This document shows positions 9,761 to 17,654 of a DNA stretch of 36,439 nt, in pieces; the first letter of the stretch is position 1; each line of letters opens with the position of its first letter. The position numbers and the translations under genes were made by a program. Under the pieces are notes generated by a model that did no database searches, was not told where the DNA came from, and saw only the letters and a list, made by a program, of their open reading frames with translations. This DNA comes from Acidobacteriota bacterium (GTDB taxonomy: Bacteria > Acidobacteriota > Thermoanaerobaculia > Gp7-AA8), in assembly GCA_019247495.1 (NCBI GenBank), contig JAFAOU010000043.1:1-36439 (forward strand). The letters run 5' to 3'.

Positions 9761-9789
9761 ACAATATGCGGACGGCATTATTCTGTCAA
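9761..9789 (-). promoter_or_regulatory. Sigma-70-type promoter of groES-groEL
   Basis: On the minus strand TTGACA (9784-9789) is followed after exactly 17 bases by TATTGT (9761-9766). The spacing is ideal and the boxes abut the CIRCE element. The -35 box lies only 20 bp from the stop of the upstream DUF11/Calx-beta gene. Confidence 0.9.
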
Positions 9790-9809
9790 GCGCGCGGTCC
9801 GCGCGTCGT

Positions 9810-11780
9810 TTAGTGGCGCGCAGCGCGGTGGCGCGGCGGCACCTGCGCATCGTCGTTGACGATGGTGCAGATCGCGGGCGTAGCGGAGAAGGTAGCGTTG
9901 TCGGCGCCGGTGATGACCACTTTGAACGTCTCGTTCTCTTCGAAGACGACGTCGCCGATGATGGGAACCGTAAACGTCGTCAGAGTCGCGCCGGGCTGGA
10001 ACGTGAGCTCGCCACTGGCGGGGAGGTAATCAGACCCGGCCGTGGCGGTGATGTCCTGCGTCTGGAAACGGACTCGTATCACCGTTGCCGAGGAAATGCT
10101 CAACCGTACGGTGAAGGTGGCCGCGCTCAGGCCGGCGTTCCCTTCGTTGACGTTGACATTGTCGATGCTTACGGACGGAATGGGCGGACCGCCGTGGTCG
10201 TCGTCGACGATGGTGGCGAAGGCAGTGCCGCGCTCGATCGTGGCGTTGACCGGATTGGATAGCTGAACGGAAAACGTCTCGTCGGCTTCCGCAAGCGTGT
10301 CGCCGATGATCGGAACGTTGAACGTTTTCAGTGTTTCGCCGGCGCGGAACGTCAACGTCCCTTGCGTGGCCACGAAATCGGAGCCGGCGTTGGCGGTAAA
10401 GCCGAAGGCCTGATAGTCGACCGTCGCCGTCACGACGGCGTTTGCCGGCTGCAGATGCACGTTGAAAACTGCCGGCGTGGTTCCGTCGTTGCCCTCGACG
10501 GCGCTGGAGTCATCGACGGTCAGCTTCGCAGAGGAGGGGAAGGTTGAGGTGTTGTTGTCGGGCCGCGGATCGGTGGTGGTGGCCGACACCGTGGCGGTGT
10601 TCGTTACCAGCGCCGCCGTGTTTAGTGTGAGCTCGAACGTCGCGCTGATGCTCTTACCGGCGACTCCCGGGAAAATGCCGATCGTGCAGGAGATGGTGCC
10701 GCTGCCGCCCGCCGCCGGAGTGGTGCAATCGAAGTGCGGTCCGAATGTCTGCGTCCATGAGGCGAACGTACTGCCGGACGGAACGGCATCGGTCAGTGTG
10801 ACGCCGGCGGCATCGTTGGGGCCGGCATTGAAGACGGTAACGCTGAACGTGTCTCCGCTGCCGGATGTGGCCACCGAAACATCGGCTGATGCTGCCTGTG
10901 AGGTCACGCTCGTCGAGCGGCTGGCGCTGTTGTTTGAGGAGTTCGGATCGGTTTCATCGCCGGAGATGGAGGCCGTATTCGTCAGCAGCGTACCGGCGCC
11001 GACGCCGTCGTTGATGCGGAACGTGAAGAAGAACGTCGGTTGATCGCTTGCGGAGCGCACGTCCAACGTCAAGGCCGAGCAGGTGATCGTGCCGGTCGCT
11101 CCGGCGGCCGGTGTGGTGCAGGCGAAGACGCCGAGCGGGTCGGAAACGGTGGCGGAAACGAATGTGGCATTCGCGGGAACGGCGTCGGTAATCTGCACGT
11201 GATGCCCAGTCGACGGCCCAATGTTGGACGCGGCGATCTGGAAGCTGAACGTCGAGCCGGCTGCGGCACTCGAGGAGCCGGCCATCGAATCGATGGAGAG
11301 GTCGGCCGATGCGGCCGACGCCGCGTTGATGCCTGTTATGGCGGTGCTGGAATTGTCGGATGTGTTCGCGTCCGACGTCGTCGAAGTGATCGTGGCGGTG
11401 TTGCTGATGCTCCCGGATGGAGCGCCTGGCGCCGTCTTCACGGAGATGATGAACCTGGTCTCCGACTCTACGTCGAAGGCCGAGGCCGTGCAGGTGACCG
11501 TGCCGCCGGAGCCGACAGCCGGCGTGGTACAGGAAAAGAGTGCCGTCGATGCGTCCAGCGCGAGAAAGGTCGTGCCGGCCGGCAGCGTGTCGGTGACGGT
11601 CACGCCGTTCGCGGTCGACGGGCCGCCGTTGGAGACGAAGATGGAGTAGTTGATCGTGTCGCCCGCGGTCACCGACTCGGGCGCACTTTTCGAAATCACC
11701 AGGTCGGCCGTCTGCGCGCTCGCGCCGGCCGCAACGAGCGCTGCCACGAACGCAAAGAGAATGCTCCGGCAAGAGCGCAT
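9810..11780 (-). CDS. Exported protein with DUF11 and Calx-beta domains
   Basis: The start is the ATG giving MRSCRSILFAFVAALVAAGASAQ, a clear signal peptide. The 113 codons of open frame further upstream read across the RND gene and are not protein-like. The 656 residues then hold three DUF11 repeats (about 25-145, 150-290, 290-410), each of the type ADL/SV...NGGPS...NTATITSTTSD. Two Calx-beta domains follow (about 415-525 and 530-640), each with GSDF/Y...GTLTF..G.TLKTF.VPIIGD...E.DETF, the family's calcium-site pattern. Each DUF11 repeat has a Cys pair in the form FxCTTPAxGxxGTxxC. The tail is basic (PPRHRAARH). It starts 11 bp after the RND pump stop, so it is probably transcribed with the efflux genes. 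Adhesion or surface structure is the usual inferred role. Confidence 0.88.
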   Translation of the reverse strand: MRSCRSILFAFVAALVAAGASAQTADLVISKSAPESVTAGDTINYSIFVSNGGPSTANGVTVTDTLPAGTTFLALDASTALFSCTTPAVGSGGTVTCTASAFDVESETRFIISVKTAPGAPSGSISNTATITSTTSDANTSDNSSTAITGINAASAASADLSIDSMAGSSSAAAGSTFSFQIAASNIGPSTGHHVQITDAVPANATFVSATVSDPLGVFACTTPAAGATGTITCSALTLDVRSASDQPTFFFTFRINDGVGAGTLLTNTASISGDETDPNSSNNSASRSTSVTSQAASADVSVATSGSGDTFSVTVFNAGPNDAAGVTLTDAVPSGSTFASWTQTFGPHFDCTTPAAGGSGTISCTIGIFPGVAGKSISATFELTLNTAALVTNTATVSATTTDPRPDNNTSTFPSSAKLTVDDSSAVEGNDGTTPAVFNVHLQPANAVVTATVDYQAFGFTANAGSDFVATQGTLTFRAGETLKTFNVPIIGDTLAEADETFSVQLSNPVNATIERGTAFATIVDDDHGGPPIPSVSIDNVNVNEGNAGLSAATFTVRLSISSATVIRVRFQTQDITATAGSDYLPASGELTFQPGATLTTFTVPIIGDVVFEENETFKVVITGADNATFSATPAICTIVNDDAQVPPRHRAARH

Positions 11781-11791
11781 GGAGCGTGATT

Positions 11792-14700
11792 CTACGTTGC
11801 CGGCTCGGGTTTGACTGTACCGAACATCACGCCGGCCGGCTGTTCCTCGGCGACCGGCTGGAGGGCGGCGAATTCGTCGCCGATCGAATCCGTATCCGGT
11901 CCGCCTGCGTGCGGCTTCTTCCGCAGCTTGTCCATGTAAACGTAGAAAACCGGCGTCACGAAGAGTGTCAGCGTCTGGGAGAAGAGCAGACCGCCGACGA
12001 CTGCGAGGCCGAGAGGACGGCGCGACTCGGCGCCGGCACCGAAGCCGAGGGCGATCGGGATCGTGCCCATCAACGCGGCCATCGTGGTCATCATGATCGG
12101 CCGGAAGCGCACGACGCACGCCTCGTAAATCGCCTCGGTGGCGTCCTTGCCCGCTCGCTGCGCCTCGAGCGCGAAATCGACCATCATGATGCCGTTCTTC
12201 TTGACCAGGCCGACCAGCATGATGATGCCGACGAAGGCGTAGATCGACAGGTCGACATGGAAGACGAGAAGCGTGAGCAGCGCGCCGAATCCTGCGAACG
12301 GCAGCGCGGAGAGAATCGTCAGCGGATGGATGAAGCTCTCGTACAGGATGCCGAGCACCATGTAGATGACGCCGATGGCGATGGCGAGCAGCAGTCCGAG
12401 CCCTTGCAGCGACGACTGGAAGGCCTGCGCGGTGCCCTGGAATGACGTGGTGACCGTCGAGGGCAACGTCGCTTTCGCCGCGTCGTTGATTTCATTTACC
12501 GCGGCGCCAAGCGATGTCCCCGGTTTCAGGTTGAACGAAAGCGTGACGGACGGCGCCTGACCGGAGTGATTCACGGCCAGCGGACCGACGGTCGGGATCA
12601 TCTTGGCCACCGTATCGAGCGGTACGAGCTCGCCCGACGATGAGCGGACGTAGAGCATCGACAACGCCGCGGGGTTCTTCATGAACTGCGGATCGAGCTC
12701 CATGATGACCTGGTAGGTATTGTTGGGCGCGTAGATCTGCGACACCTGGCGCGTCGCGTACGACGAGTAGAGCGCGTCCTCGACCTGATTCGGCGTCAGA
12801 CCGAGCGTTGCGGCGCGGTCGCGGTCGATCTCTACGTTGACGGTCGGGTTGCGCAGGAAGAGATCCGTGTTCACGTCGACGAATCCCGGCAGCGTGCGCA
12901 TCTTCTCCATCATCTTTTGCGATGCGTCGTAGAGGACCGCCGTGTCGGCCGACTGCAAGGTGTACTGGTATTGCGAATTCGACTGACGGCCGCCGAGGCG
13001 GATGGGCGGCGGATTCTGGAGCGAGACGCGGTAGCCGGGAATCGCATTCAGCTTCGGGCGGAGATCGTTCATCACGTCGTCGATCGACGCCTTGCGCTGT
13101 CCTTTCGGGACGAGGCGCAGCGAGATGACGCTGCTGTTTCCCCCTCGTACGAACGAGAAGAACGTGGCCACGCGCGGATCTTTGGCCACGATGTCCATGG
13201 CCATCTTCTGGTGGCGCACGATCTCGGGGAACGAGGTTCCCTGCGCGGCCTCGAGCGTGATTCGCACTTCGTTCTGATCCTCGTTCGGGATGAAGCCTTT
13301 CGGTACGGCCATGAACAACCAAACCGTTGCCGCGAGGACGATCAGCGAGAAGATCAGAGTCACCGCGCGCTGGTTGAGAGCGATGCGCAGGCCGCGCTCG
13401 TAAAGCGAGAGCATGCCGTCGAATATCCGTTCGGTGGCCTGGTAGACCTTGCCGTGTTTCTCGTCCTTGTGCGGACGGAGGAACTTCGCGCTCAGCAGTG
13501 GCGTCAGCGTGAGCGACACGAATCCGGAGACGAGAATCGCGGCTCCGATCGTGACCGCGAATTCGTGGAAGAGCCGGCCGAGGATGCCGCCCATGAACAG
13601 GATCGGGATGAAGACGGCCGTCAGCGAGATCGTCATCGAGATGATCGTGAAGCTGATCTCCTTCGACCCGTTGAGCGCCGCTTCCATCGGCTTCTCGCCC
13701 ATCTCCATGTGCCGGACGATGTTCTCCAGCATGACGATGGCGTCGTCGACGACGAAGCCGACCGACAGCGTGAGCGCCATCAGCGAGAGGTTGTCGAGCG
13801 AGTAATCGAACATGTACATGATCGCGAACGTGCCGACGATCGAAAGCGGCAGCGCGAGGCTTGGGATGACCGTGGCCGAGATGTTGCGCAGGAAGAGGAA
13901 GATGACCAGGATGACCAGGAAGAGCGTCAGCAGCAGCGTGAACTTGACGTCGTCGACCGAGGCGCGGATCGAGTCGGCGCGGTCGCGATGCACCTGCAGG
14001 TCGACCGACGCCGGCAACTGGCTGCGGAACGCCGGCAGCAGCGCGCGAACGCGGTCGGAGACTTCGACGGCATTGGTTCCCGGCTGCTTCTGCACGGCCA
14101 GGATGAAGCCGGGCTTGCCGCGGAACCAGGCCATGGTCTGGTTGTTCTCGACGTCGTCCATGACGTTGCCGAGGTCGCCGAGCCGCACGGGATGACCGTT
14201 GCGATACGCGACGATGACCTTCGCGTAGTCGGCCGCTTTGAAGAGCTGTCCGTTCGCCTGAACGGTGTAGTTCGTATACGGGCCGGTGAGGACGCCGGCG
14301 GGGAGGTTGACGTTGTTCGCGCGGATGGCCGCCGCGACTTCGTCGATGCCGACGCCGCGCGTGGCGAGCTGGCGCGGATCGAGCTGCGTGCGCACGGCGT
14401 ACTTCTGCGCGCCGTAGACCTGCACCTGCGCGACGCCCTCGATCGCCGAGATGCGGAGCGCCATCATCGTCTCCGCATACTCGTCCAGCTGATACATCGG
14501 CATGTCGTCCGACGTAATCGCGAGATAGAGAACGGGCGTGTCGGCGGGATTGACCTTGTTGTACGACGGCGGCGCCGGCATGTTCGGCGGCAACTGCCGC
14601 CCCGCGGCGGCGATGGCGGCCTGCACGTCCTGCGCGGCGTTGTCGAGATTGCGGTTGAGAGCGAACTGGAGGGTGATGGACGTCGATCCGATCGACGACG

Positions 14701-14947
14701 ACGACACCATCGAATCCAGGCCGGCAATGGTCGAGAACTGGCGCTCCAGCGGCGTCGCCACGGCCGAGGCCATCGTCTCCGGGCTCGCACCCGGCAGCGA
14801 TGCGTTCACGTTGATCGTCGGGAAGTCGACATTCGGTAGATCGCTCACCGCCAGTTGCCGGTAGGCCATGATCCCGAACAGCACGATGGCGAGCATGACC
14901 AGCGTGGTCATGACCGGGCGGCGAATGAAGAGGGCGGCTATGTTCAT
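11792..14947 (-). CDS. RND efflux pump, HAE1 (AcrB/MdtBC-like) family
   Basis: This inner-membrane proton antiporter exports hydrophobic compounds through a periplasmic adaptor and an outer-membrane duct. The 1051 residues are full length. The N-terminal helix follows MNIAALFIRRPVMTTL. The porter block includes VNLPAGVLTGPYTNYTV. Transmembrane helix 4 carries the proton-relay Asp pair in VGFVVDDAIVMLENI, and the second half repeats the architecture with MVGLVKKNGIMMVDFAL. The short substitution GIMMVDFA resembles MdtB/MdtC-type pumps more than AcrB, but substrate cannot be predicted. It lies 30 bp (14948-14977) after the adaptor gene, in the order TolC-like, adaptor, pump. Confidence 0.97.
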   Translation of the reverse strand: MNIAALFIRRPVMTTLVMLAIVLFGIMAYRQLAVSDLPNVDFPTINVNASLPGASPETMASAVATPLERQFSTIAGLDSMVSSSSIGSTSITLQFALNRNLDNAAQDVQAAIAAAGRQLPPNMPAPPSYNKVNPADTPVLYLAITSDDMPMYQLDEYAETMMALRISAIEGVAQVQVYGAQKYAVRTQLDPRQLATRGVGIDEVAAAIRANNVNLPAGVLTGPYTNYTVQANGQLFKAADYAKVIVAYRNGHPVRLGDLGNVMDDVENNQTMAWFRGKPGFILAVQKQPGTNAVEVSDRVRALLPAFRSQLPASVDLQVHRDRADSIRASVDDVKFTLLLTLFLVILVIFLFLRNISATVIPSLALPLSIVGTFAIMYMFDYSLDNLSLMALTLSVGFVVDDAIVMLENIVRHMEMGEKPMEAALNGSKEISFTIISMTISLTAVFIPILFMGGILGRLFHEFAVTIGAAILVSGFVSLTLTPLLSAKFLRPHKDEKHGKVYQATERIFDGMLSLYERGLRIALNQRAVTLIFSLIVLAATVWLFMAVPKGFIPNEDQNEVRITLEAAQGTSFPEIVRHQKMAMDIVAKDPRVATFFSFVRGGNSSVISLRLVPKGQRKASIDDVMNDLRPKLNAIPGYRVSLQNPPPIRLGGRQSNSQYQYTLQSADTAVLYDASQKMMEKMRTLPGFVDVNTDLFLRNPTVNVEIDRDRAATLGLTPNQVEDALYSSYATRQVSQIYAPNNTYQVIMELDPQFMKNPAALSMLYVRSSSGELVPLDTVAKMIPTVGPLAVNHSGQAPSVTLSFNLKPGTSLGAAVNEINDAAKATLPSTVTTSFQGTAQAFQSSLQGLGLLLAIAIGVIYMVLGILYESFIHPLTILSALPFAGFGALLTLLVFHVDLSIYAFVGIIMLVGLVKKNGIMMVDFALEAQRAGKDATEAIYEACVVRFRPIMMTTMAALMGTIPIALGFGAGAESRRPLGLAVVGGLLFSQTLTLFVTPVFYVYMDKLRKKPHAGGPDTDSIGDEFAALQPVAEEQPAGVMFGTVKPEPAT

Positions 14948-14977
14948 AGGGTTTGCTCGGCGCCTTGCTGCAACGTT

Positions 14978-16084
14978 TTACAGCGACTTCTTCACGTCCA
15001 CTTTGCTCTTCGGGGTCAAACGAATCTGGCCGTCGGTGACCACGGTGTCGCCGGGGTTGACGCCGCGGCCGATGACGGCTTGCGTTTCGAGCTGCTGCAC
15101 GACGGTGACGGGACGCATCTGCACGCTGTCGCCGTCCGTCACCACATAAACGTACTGCCCCTTCTGCCCATTTTGCACCGCCTGGAGCGGGACGACGATG
15201 GCGTTCGCGCGATTGGACAGCGTCATCGCCACGTTCACGAACTCGCCCGGCCAGAGCGCGCGGCCTTCATTCGCGAACGTTGCTTTCAACGTGATCGTGC
15301 CGGTGGTTGGGTCGACGGCGTTGTCGACGAAGGTCAGCTTGCCGCCCTGCACCGGCGCTCCGCCTTGCTGCGGCGCGGCGGACACCGGCACATTGCCGAG
15401 GCCGCGTGCGCGAACGTCGCCGAGTTGCGACTCGGGGACGGCGAACGTCACGTAGACGGGAGTGATCTGGTTGATGGTGACCAGCGGCGTAGTGTCGTTC
15501 GCTTTGACGAGGTTGCCCATTTGCACCTGCACGCTGCCGGTGCGGCCATCCATCGGCGAACGGATTTCGCAGTACGCGAGTTGCAACTGCGCGTTCTGCA
15601 CCGCGGCGCGGTCTGCGGCGACGATGGCGCGCGCGGCTTCGGCGCCGGAGACGAATTTGTCGTACTCCTCGCGCGTGACGTAATCCTTCTTCACCAGCTC
15701 CGCATACCTCTTTGCCTCGGCATCGGCATTCCGCGCCTGCGCTTCATCGCGAGACAGATTCGCCTCGGCCTGTGCGAGTGCGGCCTGGTACGGACGCGGA
15801 TCGATGGTGAAGAGGCGCTGACCTTTGTGGACATCTTCGCCCTCGCGGAACCATACGCGCTGAAGTTGACCGGCCACGAGGGCGCGAACGGCCACGGTCG
15901 AAATCGGCTGGACGCTGCCGATCGCTTTCACCTGCACGGGGATGTCGCGCTGTTCGGCAGTGGCGACGGTAACAGGGACGCGCTCCTCGCGCGGCTTCTC
16001 TTTCTTTTCCGCGCAGCCGAGGATGCTGGCGGCGATCGCGGCGCAGGCTGCGGCGCGAAGGCCGGTGGACTTCATTCGAATCAT
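14978..16084 (-). CDS. RND periplasmic adaptor (membrane fusion lipoprotein)
   Basis: The adaptor joins the pump to the outer-membrane duct. The N terminus is a lipoprotein signal with lipobox SILGC (Cys24 from this start), then a charged linker. The lipoyl/hairpin region follows: VRALVAGQLQRVWFREGEDV (in part), KGQRLFTIDPRPYQAALAQA (in part), a coiled-coil hairpin (about 100-165) and LAYCEIRSPMDGRTG. The beta-barrel segment GTITLKATFANEG and the membrane-proximal part close the protein. The ATG at 16084 has AAGGA about 11 bases upstream. A GTG at 16093 overlaps the TolC-like stop by four bases but is too close to that site. About 368 residues, normal for the family. Confidence 0.95.
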   Translation of the reverse strand: MIRMKSTGLRAAACAAIAASILGCAEKKEKPREERVPVTVATAEQRDIPVQVKAIGSVQPISTVAVRALVAGQLQRVWFREGEDVHKGQRLFTIDPRPYQAALAQAEANLSRDEAQARNADAEAKRYAELVKKDYVTREEYDKFVSGAEAARAIVAADRAAVQNAQLQLAYCEIRSPMDGRTGSVQVQMGNLVKANDTTPLVTINQITPVYVTFAVPESQLGDVRARGLGNVPVSAAPQQGGAPVQGGKLTFVDNAVDPTTGTITLKATFANEGRALWPGEFVNVAMTLSNRANAIVVPLQAVQNGQKGQYVYVVTDGDSVQMRPVTVVQQLETQAVIGRGVNPGDTVVTDGQIRLTPKSKVDVKKSL

Positions 16085-16089
16085 CGTGA

Positions 16090-17514
16090 TCACTTTCCTT
16101 GCGGTGCGGCGGCGCGCGTCAGCGTGCCTGTGTCGTGTGCGAGTTGTGCAACTGAGAGGAACCAGTCCGTGCGGGCCTGAACTTCCTCGGCGCGGGCATT
16201 TTCGAGCGCGGCCTGAGCCGTGAGCAGATCGAGGATGTTACCGATGCCGGCGCGGTAGCGGCCCATCGCGACGTCGACCGACTCGGTGGCGTCGCGAAGG
16301 AGATCGCGGCTCGTGGCCACCCGCTGCATCGCCGTCTGCAACGCGTAGTAGCTCGTCCAGACCTGGAGGCCGACCTGCTGCTCGACGTTGCGCGCGTTCT
16401 CCGCGGCAAGCTGCGTCTCGATCTGTGCCGCGCGGATGTCGTACGTGTTCTTGAATCCAGTGAAGAGCGGAACGCGCAGCGAGATGCCGGCGGAGTACGG
16501 CGTGAACCGGTTATTGAGTCCGTTGGTGAAGATGTTACCCACGCTTGCGCCGACGCCGACTGACGGCAATCCTTCCGCGCGAACGACCTGAACGCGCTGC
16601 CGCGCGCGCTCGACCTCGGCGCGTGCAGCCGCGAGGTCGGGCCGTTCGGTGACGGCGCGCGTCATCAGCGATTCGACCGCATCGCTAACCTGCTGCGCGG
16701 GCAGGTCCTGCGGCAAGTCGCCGGCGACGAACGGCGTCGATGCCGGCACGCCCATCAGCGTGGCGATCGTTCCCTGCAGCCGGCGAAGATTGCCCTCGAT
16801 CGTTTCGTACGTGAGCTTCGCCTGCGAAAGCGCCGTGCGCGCTTGCAGCACGTCGGCGATCGTGGCGACGCCGGCGCGATGGCGCGCGTCGGCGGAGTCG
16901 AGACTGGTCTGCCGCTCTTTGATCGTCGCTTCCTGCGCGGTGAGAAGCGCCTTGGCGTCGAGGTAGTCGTAGTAGGCCTGTTCAACGCTGAGGATGACGT
17001 CCTGAATGGTCTGGTTGTGCGTGAAGCCTGACGCGATCAGCGTCTGCCGCGCGGCCTCGGCGGCAGCATTCCGTCCGCCGAAATCGAACAGCAGGTAGTC
17101 GAGCGACAGGTTCGGACCGCTGAGAGTCGTAGCGGTGCCGGTCGTCGCATGCGCGCGCGTGAGCGATGCGCCGAGATCGACGGTCGGGAGGTACGCCGAG
17201 CGAACGCTGCCGAGGTTGGCCTCGGCGAGGCGCGCTTCGAGCCACGTCGTCCGCGTCGCCGGATTGTTCGAGAGCGCGAGATCGATGACCTGCGCGAGCT
17301 CGAGCGGAACGCCGGCCGGCGGAAGCACGAGATCGTTCGGCGGCGGCACTCTCGGCGGAATCGCATTCGCCGGGGGCGTCCACGCGGTCGCGGGCGACGC
17401 GGGAGTGCCGGCGCCGTGCGAGACGGGATCGACGACGTTGCCGATGTTGTGAATGCTCGCGCAGGATGCGGCGAGAAAAAGAAGAATCAGTGATGGAAAG
17501 GGCTGCGTGCGCAT
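16090..17514 (-). CDS. TolC-like outer-membrane efflux lipoprotein
   Basis: This outer-membrane factor forms the exit duct for the RND complex. The 474 residues start with a lipoprotein signal ending LAASC (Cys18). Two OEP repeats follow, each with long helices rich in Ala and Gln. The first is marked by LELAQVIDLALSNNPATRTT (in part) and SVRSAYLPTVDLGASL, the second by AAARAEVERARQRVQVVRAE (in part) and GLPSVGVGAS. The NodT/CusC-type pattern RYRAGIGNILDLLTAQAALE (in part) is near the C terminus. It is the first gene of the operon; its stop lies within 10 bp of the adaptor start. Confidence 0.95.
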   Translation of the reverse strand: MRTQPFPSLILLFLAASCASIHNIGNVVDPVSHGAGTPASPATAWTPPANAIPPRVPPPNDLVLPPAGVPLELAQVIDLALSNNPATRTTWLEARLAEANLGSVRSAYLPTVDLGASLTRAHATTGTATTLSGPNLSLDYLLFDFGGRNAAAEAARQTLIASGFTHNQTIQDVILSVEQAYYDYLDAKALLTAQEATIKERQTSLDSADARHRAGVATIADVLQARTALSQAKLTYETIEGNLRRLQGTIATLMGVPASTPFVAGDLPQDLPAQQVSDAVESLMTRAVTERPDLAAARAEVERARQRVQVVRAEGLPSVGVGASVGNIFTNGLNNRFTPYSAGISLRVPLFTGFKNTYDIRAAQIETQLAAENARNVEQQVGLQVWTSYYALQTAMQRVATSRDLLRDATESVDVAMGRYRAGIGNILDLLTAQAALENARAEEVQARTDWFLSVAQLAHDTGTLTRAAAPQGK

Positions 17515-17599
17515 TGCGTAGAAGCTCGTACGATTGATTGCATCAAGTTGCAGAAGCGGTTGAGGTTACAAAGCTGTGGCGTTCAGCCGCCGATGAGAA

Positions 17600-17629
17600 A
17601 ACGGCGCCACCTTCTTCGGTGGCGCCGTT
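17600..17629 (-). terminator. Intrinsic terminator after the five-repeat DUF11 gene
   Basis: AACGGCGCCACC (17600-17611) pairs over 12 bp with GGTGGCGCCGTT (17618-17629) around a six-base loop. On the minus strand the stem runs into TTTTCTC. It lies 25 bp beyond the DUF11 stop and separates that transcript from the efflux operon, whose first start is at 17514. Confidence 0.8.
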
Positions 17630-17654
17630 CGAAAGAAGCGATGGAGAACGGCGG

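Noticed and set aside
12917..14839. 640-codon plus-strand open frame opposite the RND pump
   Set aside because: Rich in Arg, Asp and His with no fold signature; it is the complement of a full-length pump gene with all motifs.
14855..16180. 441-codon plus-strand frame opposite the adaptor
   Set aside because: Low-complexity composition and complete overlap with a certain lipoprotein adaptor.
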